Source of the DNA: Arthrobacter dokdonellae
GTDB lineage: Bacteria > Actinomycetota > Actinomycetes > Actinomycetales > Micrococcaceae
Direction: 5' to 3'
DNA length: 64,000 nt
NCBI RefSeq assembly: GCF_003268655.1
Contig: NZ_CP029642.1
Span: 3,410,001 to 3,474,000 of the forward strand
Shown: positions 58,824-64,000 of the stretch, piece by piece
How the letters are laid out: the number at the start of each line of letters is the position of its first letter
How positions within the stretch are numbered: the stretch's first letter is position 1
The notes under the pieces: generated by a model
Told to the model about the DNA's origin: nothing
Seen by the model: only the letters and a program-made list of their open reading frames with translations
Database searches by the model: none
Translations under genes and position numbers: made by a program

Positions 58824-61370
58824 ATGCTGCAGGTGGCCTTCAGCCAGCTCAAGACCCATTCGCGGCGGTTCATCGCCATCACCCTGGCCGTGCTGCTCGC
58901 CGTCGCCTTCCTTTCCGCCACGCTCATGGTCAACGCCTCCGCCACGGCCTCGTTGACCGCCAGTCTCGGGCAGTCGTACGCCAAAGCGGACTTGGTCGCT
59001 TCGCCCACCGCCGCCGTGCCGCTGACCGCCGCCTCGGCCGCCGCCGCCGCACGCACCCCGGGCGTTGCCGCCAGCTACCCCCTCCGGCAGGAGATGGTCC
59101 CCGTCGCGGCAGGAACCGCCACCCTGGCCGGCGTGCTGCGCAACCTCCCCGCTTCCCCGCAGCTGGAGCCCCTGGCGCTGGTGAACGGTTCATGGCCGAC
59201 GTCGGCCGGCCAGGTCACCGTCGACGCCAAGACCGCCGCTGCCCGCCACCTGTCTGTGGGCAGCACGGTCACACTCGGCGGCGGCGTCGCGGCAGGCGGC
59301 CACGACGGCCGGCCCAAGGCAGAATCCGGTCCGGCGGCGTCGGGCACTCCCGATGCAGCCGTCGCCGTGCAGCCTGCCGTCAAGGCCACCGTCACCGGGA
59401 TCATGGCGGCCTCCGCCGATCCGCAGCTCTCGGGCCTGGCCCAGCTTGCCGGCACGGAAGCCACCCTTGACGCCGTGGCCGGCCCGGACGCCCACTACGC
59501 CACCATCGCCGTCGAGCTGGCGCCGGGTACCAACACGGCCGCTGCCGCCACCGCGCTGGAATCCGCGCTGAAGCTGCCCGCCGGCCAGGTGGTGACACCG
59601 CAGCAGCTGACCTCGGCCACCGTCAAGTCCTTCACCGGAGGCTCGGACCACCTCACCATCGTGCTGCTCGCCTTTGCCGCCGTGGCCCTGCTGGTCTCGG
59701 GCCTGGTCGTGTCCAACACCTTCTCCGTCCTGGTCGCCCAGCGCACGCGTGAACTGGCCCTCTTGCGCTGCCTCGGCGCCAGCCGCACACAGATCAGGTC
59801 CTCGGTGGTCCTCGAAGCCCTCGTGGTGGGCGTCGCGGCGTCCGTGCTCGGGGTGTTGGCCGCCGTGGGAACCATGGCCGCCGTCATCGCCTTGCTGCGC
59901 CGCAACCCCGACTACGCGTTCGCCACCCTGGGGGTGCCGGCGTCGTCCATCCTTGCCGGCCTGACGGTGGGCACGCTGCTGACGGTGGTGGCAGCGCTCG
60001 TTCCGGCACGCTCGGCGACCCGGGTGGCGCCGTTGGCGGCGCTGCGCCCGGCCGACGACGCCTCCGTCCACAACGCCGCCGGCCGGGTGCGCCTGGGGAT
60101 CGGTATCACGCTCATCCTGGTCGGCGGCGCCGGGCTGGTGGCTGGAGGGCTCGGTTCGAACCTTTTGCTGGCCATGCCGGCAGGCGCGGCGTCGTTCATC
60201 GGGATCATTCTGGCGGCGTCGCTCTTCGTCCCGCGGCTGGTGGCGCTGGCCGGGCGGCTGGCCCGGCCGGCGGGCGTCCCCGGCACCATGGCCTCCGCCA
60301 ACGCCGTGCGGAATCCCCGGCGGACCACCGCCACCGCCTCGGCGCTGCTGATCGGGGTGACCCTGGTGACCATGATGATGACCGGCGCAGCGACGGCCCG
60401 GCAGGCCTTCGAGTCGCAGCTGGCAGACCACTTCCCCGTGGATCTGGCCGCGGCGGCGGTGCCGGGCACGCCGTCGTTCACCAGCGCCGAACTGGCCAAG
60501 GCGGCCGCGCTGCCCGGCGTCGACGCGGTGGCCCGGCTGAAGGTGGTGGGCACGGTGACGGCCGGCGGGCAGGAATTCCCCGCCTATGGCATCTCGTCAA
60601 CGGACGCGGAACGGCTGCTCGGCAATCCGCAGAACCGCCCCACCGCCGGCACCGTGGTGCTGCCCAAGGGCACCACGGCGGCAACGGCGTCGCTCGTGGA
60701 TGGCGGCCGGACCACGCGGCTGGGAGTGCGGGATTCCACGGCACGCGGCACCTCCGCACTGGTCCCACTCGACACCTTCCCCGCAGCTGAGGCAGGCAAC
60801 CCGGTCCTCGCCGGCGCGGCGGACCAGGTGTGGATCAAGGTGGACCCGTCGCTGGACGGCACCGCCCTGGCGTCGCTGCGCACGGACCTGGCCGAGGCCT
60901 TGCACGTTGACGAGAACCAGGTGGACGGCGCCGTGCTGGAAAAGGCCATGTTCAACCAGGTCATCAACACCCTGCTGCTGGTGGTGACGGGCCTGCTGGC
61001 CGTGGCGATCGTCATCGCGCTCATCGGCGTGGCCAACACGCTGTCGCTGTCGGTGCTCGAACGCACGCGCGAAAACTCCCTGCTGCGGGCATTGGGCCTG
61101 ACCCGTGGCCAGCTCCGCGGGATGCTGGCGCTCGAGGCCGTGCTCATCGCCGGGGTGGCCGCCGTCATCGGCTCGGTGCTCGGCGTAGTGTACGGCTGGC
61201 TGGGGGCGCAGTCGGCGCTGGGCAGCTTCACCACGGTGGTGGCCGTGGTCCCGTGGGGGCAGGTGCTGCTGGTGGTGGCGATTGCCGCCGCCGCAGGACT
61301 GCTGGCATCGGTGGTTCCGGCACGCCGCGCGGCCCGGCTGTCCCCCGTGGAGGGCCTGGCCGTGGACTGA
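58824..61370 (+). CDS. FtsX-like ABC permease, two-repeat type
   Basis: An 848-residue membrane protein with two FtsX modules: one N-terminal helix, a large extracytoplasmic domain (about 30-250), three helices, then a second such block ending in three helices (TLLLVVTGLLAVAIVIALIGVANTLSLSVLERTRENSLLRALGLTRGQLRGMLALEAVLIAG). Repeated wording LVAQRTRELALLRCLGASRTQI and VLERTRENSLLRALGLTRGQL marks the internal duplication. It forms a complex with the preceding ATPase. The likely role is antimicrobial-peptide or antibiotic resistance under the adjacent two-component system; that is inference. Confidence 0.92.
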   Translation: MLQVAFSQLKTHSRRFIAITLAVLLAVAFLSATLMVNASATASLTASLGQSYAKADLVASPTAAVPLTAASAAAAARTPGVAASYPLRQEMVPVAAGTATLAGVLRNLPASPQLEPLALVNGSWPTSAGQVTVDAKTAAARHLSVGSTVTLGGGVAAGGHDGRPKAESGPAASGTPDAAVAVQPAVKATVTGIMAASADPQLSGLAQLAGTEATLDAVAGPDAHYATIAVELAPGTNTAAAATALESALKLPAGQVVTPQQLTSATVKSFTGGSDHLTIVLLAFAAVALLVSGLVVSNTFSVLVAQRTRELALLRCLGASRTQIRSSVVLEALVVGVAASVLGVLAAVGTMAAVIALLRRNPDYAFATLGVPASSILAGLTVGTLLTVVAALVPARSATRVAPLAALRPADDASVHNAAGRVRLGIGITLILVGGAGLVAGGLGSNLLLAMPAGAASFIGIILAASLFVPRLVALAGRLARPAGVPGTMASANAVRNPRRTTATASALLIGVTLVTMMMTGAATARQAFESQLADHFPVDLAAAAVPGTPSFTSAELAKAAALPGVDAVARLKVVGTVTAGGQEFPAYGISSTDAERLLGNPQNRPTAGTVVLPKGTTAATASLVDGGRTTRLGVRDSTARGTSALVPLDTFPAAEAGNPVLAGAADQVWIKVDPSLDGTALASLRTDLAEALHVDENQVDGAVLEKAMFNQVINTLLLVVTGLLAVAIVIALIGVANTLSLSVLERTRENSLLRALGLTRGQLRGMLALEAVLIAGVAAVIGSVLGVVYGWLGAQSALGSFTTVVAVVPWGQVLLVVAIAAAAGLLASVVPARRAARLSPVEGLAVD

Positions 61371-61413
61371 GCCAGTCCGGGCGTTCGCGCGGCCGCTCCC
61401 CAGTAAAATTGCC

Positions 61414-61465
61414 GCCGCTCCCGCACTTTGCCGCAGGTCTACTCGCGGCAAAATGCGGGAGCGGC
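61414..61465. repeat. family C palindrome, copy 2
   Basis: GCCGCTCCCGCACTTTGCCGC (61414-61434) pairs with the segment 61445-61465 with one mismatch. The right half (from GCGGCAAAATGCGGGAGCGG) is identical to copy 1 at 39063-39126. It ends exactly where the truncated Vsr-like frame begins. Confidence 0.85.
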
Positions 61466-61768
61466 GAATTGGCATTCCCCTACGCGGCGGCGCTCCAGCA
61501 GCCGTTTATCCTGCGGGACGGCCGGGAGGCAAAGGTCGACTTTTGGTTTGAGGAACGTCGACTCGTCGGCGAATTCGACGGCAAAGGGAAATATCTCCGC
61601 GCCGACTGGGACAAGGGCAAGACAATTCAAGACCGGGTCGTTGCGGACAAGGCACGGGAGGACGAGATCCGTGCCCACGGCGTCGGATTTGTCCGGTGGA
61701 CGTGGGCGGACATGATGAGCCGGGAGCGGTTTGTCCGGCTGCTGGTTCAGGCCGGACTCCCGCAATAA
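61466..61768 (+). pseudogene. truncated Vsr/DUF559-like domain remnant
   Basis: About 100 codons encode ELAFPYAAALQQPFILRDGREAKVDFWFEERRLVGEFDGKGKYLR, then VVADKAREDEIRAHGVGFVRWTWADM...FVRLLVQAGLPQ-stop. This parallels the C-terminus of the AbiEi-like protein at 17969-18949 (EFDGLEKYSAQRYLKG, EEKKREDRLRALGYTVVRWIWDDL...LHRAGLPS). The N-terminal ~200 residues are missing, cut at the family C palindrome, and no start codon of its own is evident. A remnant of a second member of the family. Confidence 0.75.
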
Positions 61769-61786
61769 TGACGCCCCGGCCGGCGG

Positions 61787-63361
61787 CTACGCCTCCGCGG
61801 GCTCCTCATATTTCGGGAAGATCGGAGACGGGGCGGGCAGGACCGTGCCGGCCACCAGGGGTGAGGCGATGGCGGCGAACCGGCGGACGGCGTCGTCCGG
61901 GGACGCGCCCTGGCCCAGCACATTGAGCAATTTCGCGGCGGCGTCCGGCATGACCGGCTGGATCAGGATGGAGACGATCCGCAGCACCTCGAGGGTCACG
62001 TACAGCACGGTTTCCATGCGCGCCACGTCCGTCTTGCGCAGCACCCACGGGGCCTGGTCGGCAAAATAGGCGTTGGTGTCGCCCAGGACGTGCCAGATCT
62101 TCTCCAGCGATCCGTGGAAGTCCTGGACCTGGTAGGCAGAGCGGGCGTGTTCCAGCAGGGCGCCGGCGTCCGCCAGAATCGACGAGTCGGCAGCCGTGAA
62201 CGCGCCCGGAACCGGGACCACACCGGAGCAGTTCTTCGCCACCATGGACAGGGAGCGTTGTGCCAGGTTGCCGAGGTTGTTGGCGAGGTCGTGGTTCATG
62301 CGGCCCGCCACGGCGTCGTGGTTGTAGGAACCGTCCGCGCCGAACGGCACCTCGCGGAGCAGGAAGAAGCGGACCTGGTCCAGGCCGTACTGCGCCACCC
62401 AGTCCGCCGGAGCCACCACGTTGCCGAGGGACTTGGACATCTTCACGCCGTTGTTGTGCAGGAAGCCGTGGATCATGACGCGCTTGGGCAGTTCGATTCC
62501 GGCGGACATGAGGAACGCCGGCCAGTACACGGCGTGGAATCGGGAGATGTCCTTGCCGATGATGTGCACGTCCGCCGGCCAGAACTTCTGGAAAGCCTCC
62601 GAGGAAACGTCCGGGTAGCCCACGCCGGTGAGGTAGTTGGTGAGCGCGTCGACCCACACGTACATGACGTGCTTGTCATTGCCCGGGACAGGGACGCCCC
62701 AGTCGAAGGTGGTGCGGCTGACGGAGAGGTCCTCCAGGCCGCCCTTGACGAAGCTGACGACCTCGTTGAAGCGCGTCCGCGGGGCGCCGAATTCCGGCTG
62801 GTCCGCATACAGGGCCAGCAGCCGGTCCTGGTAGTTGGAGAGGCGGAAGAAGTAGCTTTCCTCCTCGGTCCACGTCAGTTCGGTGTCGGTGACCTTGGAG
62901 TAGCGCTTGCCGTCCTCGCGCAGTTCGGTCTCGTCCTCGCCGTAGTAGGCTTCGTCGCGGACGGAGTACCAGCCCTCGTACTTGCCCAGGTAGATGTCCC
63001 CGGCGTCCTCCATCTTCTTCCAGATGGCCTGCGACGCCGCGTAGTGGTCCGCGTCGGTGGTCCGGATGAAACGGTCGTAGCTGATGCCGAGCGCGGCGTG
63101 GGCAGCCTGGTACACGGCGGCGTTGCGGTCCACCAGCTCCTTGGGCGCGATGCCTTCCTTCTCGGCCGCCTGCGCAATCTTCATTCCATGCTCATCCGTG
63201 CCCGTCAGGAACATCACGTCGAACCCGTCCAGGCGCTTGAAGCGTGCCATGGCGTCGGCGGCGATGTACTCGTAGGCGTGCCCGATGTGCGGAACGCCGT
63301 TCGGGTACGTGATGGCGGTGGTCAGATAGTAGGGCGTCTTGGCCGGCTCGGTAGATGTCAC
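61787..63361 (-). CDS. metG: methionyl-tRNA synthetase
   Basis: Class I aminoacyl-tRNA synthetase charging tRNA-Met. In the 524-residue protein the HIGH-type motif is [15 protein letters not shown] and the KMSKS motif is [12 protein letters not shown]. The [17 protein letters not shown] region is conserved and the anticodon-binding helices follow. There is no C-terminal tRNA-binding (EMAP-like) extension, so it is the short form. A zinc-knuckle is not evident between the motifs. Confidence 0.97.
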   Translation of the reverse strand: MTSTEPAKTPYYLTTAITYPNGVPHIGHAYEYIAADAMARFKRLDGFDVMFLTGTDEHGMKIAQAAEKEGIAPKELVDRNAAVYQAAHAALGISYDRFIRTTDADHYAASQAIWKKMEDAGDIYLGKYEGWYSVRDEAYYGEDETELREDGKRYSKVTDTELTWTEEESYFFRLSNYQDRLLALYADQPEFGAPRTRFNEVVSFVKGGLEDLSVSRTTFDWGVPVPGNDKHVMYVWVDALTNYLTGVGYPDVSSEAFQKFWPADVHIIGKDISRFHAVYWPAFLMSAGIELPKRVMIHGFLHNNGVKMSKSLGNVVAPADWVAQYGLDQVRFFLLREVPFGADGSYNHDAVAGRMNHDLANNLGNLAQRSLSMVAKNCSGVVPVPGAFTAADSSILADAGALLEHARSAYQVQDFHGSLEKIWHVLGDTNAYFADQAPWVLRKTDVARMETVLYVTLEVLRIVSILIQPVMPDAAAKLLNVLGQGASPDDAVRRFAAIASPLVAGTVLPAPSPIFPKYEEPAEA

Positions 63362-63437
63362 CCTACGAATTTACCGTGAACCGCCCCAAATCACCGCTTC
63401 GTCACGCCCGTCATCCACACACGGGCACTCCCAACCA

Positions 63438-63509
63438 CAACTGGCCCGCAGTAGATGTCGGAAATCGGGCGGATTTGGCGATTTTTCGACATCTACTGCG
63501 GGCCAGTTG
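63438..63509. repeat. family D palindrome, copy 2 (3' of serA)
   Basis: Perfect 23-bp arms (63438-63460 and 63487-63509; outer bases CAACTGGCCC / GGGCCAGTTG), again 72 nt overall. It begins 22 nt past the serA stop. It differs from copy 1 by two paired changes in the arms, and the loop differs. Confidence 0.92.
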
Positions 63510-63531
63510 GGAGGGGAGTGCGGGTTCCCGC

Positions 63532-64000
63532 TCAGTCCTCCAGGTCGACCTCGCGGGTCACGGTGGCGCCGATCTCGGTCCTGATGGCTTCCAGCACGCC
63601 CTGCGGGACGGAGCTGTCGACCGTGATGAGCGCCAGCGCCTGGCCGCCCTCGCTGTGGCGGGCCACCTGCATGCCGGCGATGTTCACGCCGTTCTCGCCC
63701 AGCAGTCGCCCCAGGGTGCCGACCACGCCGGGACGGTCCGCGTAGGAGATGACCAGGAGGTGGTCGCTCATCGGGATTTCCAGCTCGTAGCCGTTGACGC
63801 CGACGATCTTCTGGATCTGCTTCGGGCCTGTCAGCGTGCCGGACACGGAGATCTGGGAGTCGTCGGAGAGCGCGCCGCGGATGGTGAGGACGTTGCGGTA
63901 GTCGGCCGACTCCAGCGTGGTGATCAGGCGGGTGTTGATGCCGCGCTGCTCGGCCAGGACGGGCGCGTTGACGTAGGAGACCTGCTCGGAGACGACGTCC
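63532..64000 (-). CDS. serA: D-3-phosphoglycerate dehydrogenase, C-terminal part (5' end outside window)
   Basis: First enzyme of serine synthesis. Only the regulatory end is inside: the allosteric-substrate-binding domain (DVVSEQVSYVNAPVLAEQRGINTRLITTLESADYRN) and the ACT domain (DHLLVISYADRPGVVGTLGRLLGENGVNIAGMQVAR...LALITVDSSVP), where L-serine binds and inhibits. This is the long actinobacterial form known from Mycobacterium. The reading frame is open to base 64000, so the catalytic domains lie beyond the edge. Confidence 0.95.
   Translation of the reverse strand, partial: DVVSEQVSYVNAPVLAEQRGINTRLITTLESADYRNVLTIRGALSDDSQISVSGTLTGPKQIQKIVGVNGYELEIPMSDHLLVISYADRPGVVGTLGRLLGENGVNIAGMQVARHSEGGQALALITVDSSVPQGVLEAIRTEIGATVTREVDLED

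Overview
The window is GC-rich chromosomal DNA from an actinobacterium, most likely a Micrococcaceae member of the Arthrobacter group. This is inferred from the C50-carotenoid set (crtE-crtB-crtI-crtYe-crtYf-crtEb), the murA-plsC-gpsA-ddl block with a DUF3515 lipoprotein nearby, the NdgR/LtbR-type IclR regulator divergent from leuCD, and frequent TAGGCT-like boxes 6-9 nt before start codons (leaderless transcripts). The first ~5 kb is visibly AT-richer than the rest.

Layout. 1-8.2 kb: a seven-gene minus-strand surface-polysaccharide operon (small membrane protein, two GT4 glycosyltransferases, ABC-2 exporter permease and ATPase, a CgeB-like/GT2 fusion, and a nucleotide-sugar dehydrogenase cut by the window edge), with an LCP ligase-type gene next to it at 8.7-9.7 kb. 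9.9-17.3 kb: DUF3515 lipoprotein, a methyltransferase, a RelB/RelE-like toxin-antitoxin pair, then murA-plsC-gpsA-ddl. 17.3-19.1 kb: an AbiEi-like gene with a Vsr-like C-terminus, set among three 64-nt palindromes. 19.1-23.6 kb: a one-chain full-size ABC exporter and its MarR regulator. 23.7-26.8 kb: leuCD and the divergent IclR regulator. 26.8-28.4 kb: an IS3-family element with a clear -1 frameshift signal. 28.5-35.2 kb: a frameshifted lipoprotein, an SPW-repeat protein, an HtrA-like protease, DUF1697, and a pair of membrane-associated dynamin-like GTPases. 35.3-38 kb: tRNA-Gln/tRNA-Glu, a HAD phosphatase and gltX. 38.2-44.4 kb: ArsR/SRPBCC pair, amino-acid permease, FAH-family hydrolase, DUF4282, FNT channel, MscS channel. 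44.5-46.9 kb: leuB and ilvE. 46.9-54.2 kb: photolyase plus the carotenoid operon and its MarR regulator. 54.3-61.4 kb: NAD-binding DUF2867 protein, NarL-type two-component system, MacB-type ABC transporter. 61.4-64 kb: a truncated Vsr-like remnant, metG, and the 3' end of serA.

How the parts work together. leuCD, leuB, ilvE and serA supply branched-chain amino acids and serine; leuC and leuB share a 15-bp inverted-repeat box that is probably the IclR regulator's operator. The polysaccharide operon, LCP protein and murA/ddl serve the envelope. The crt operon and phrB together make a light-protection locus.

The most unusual signal is not a protein system but a set of intergenic palindrome families (called A-E here). 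Two copies of one (D) differ by paired, compensating changes. One (B) is three times exactly 64 nt around the AbiEi-like gene. One (E) looks like the two ends of the IS3 element placed head to head. Several sit at gene breakpoints or form stop codons.
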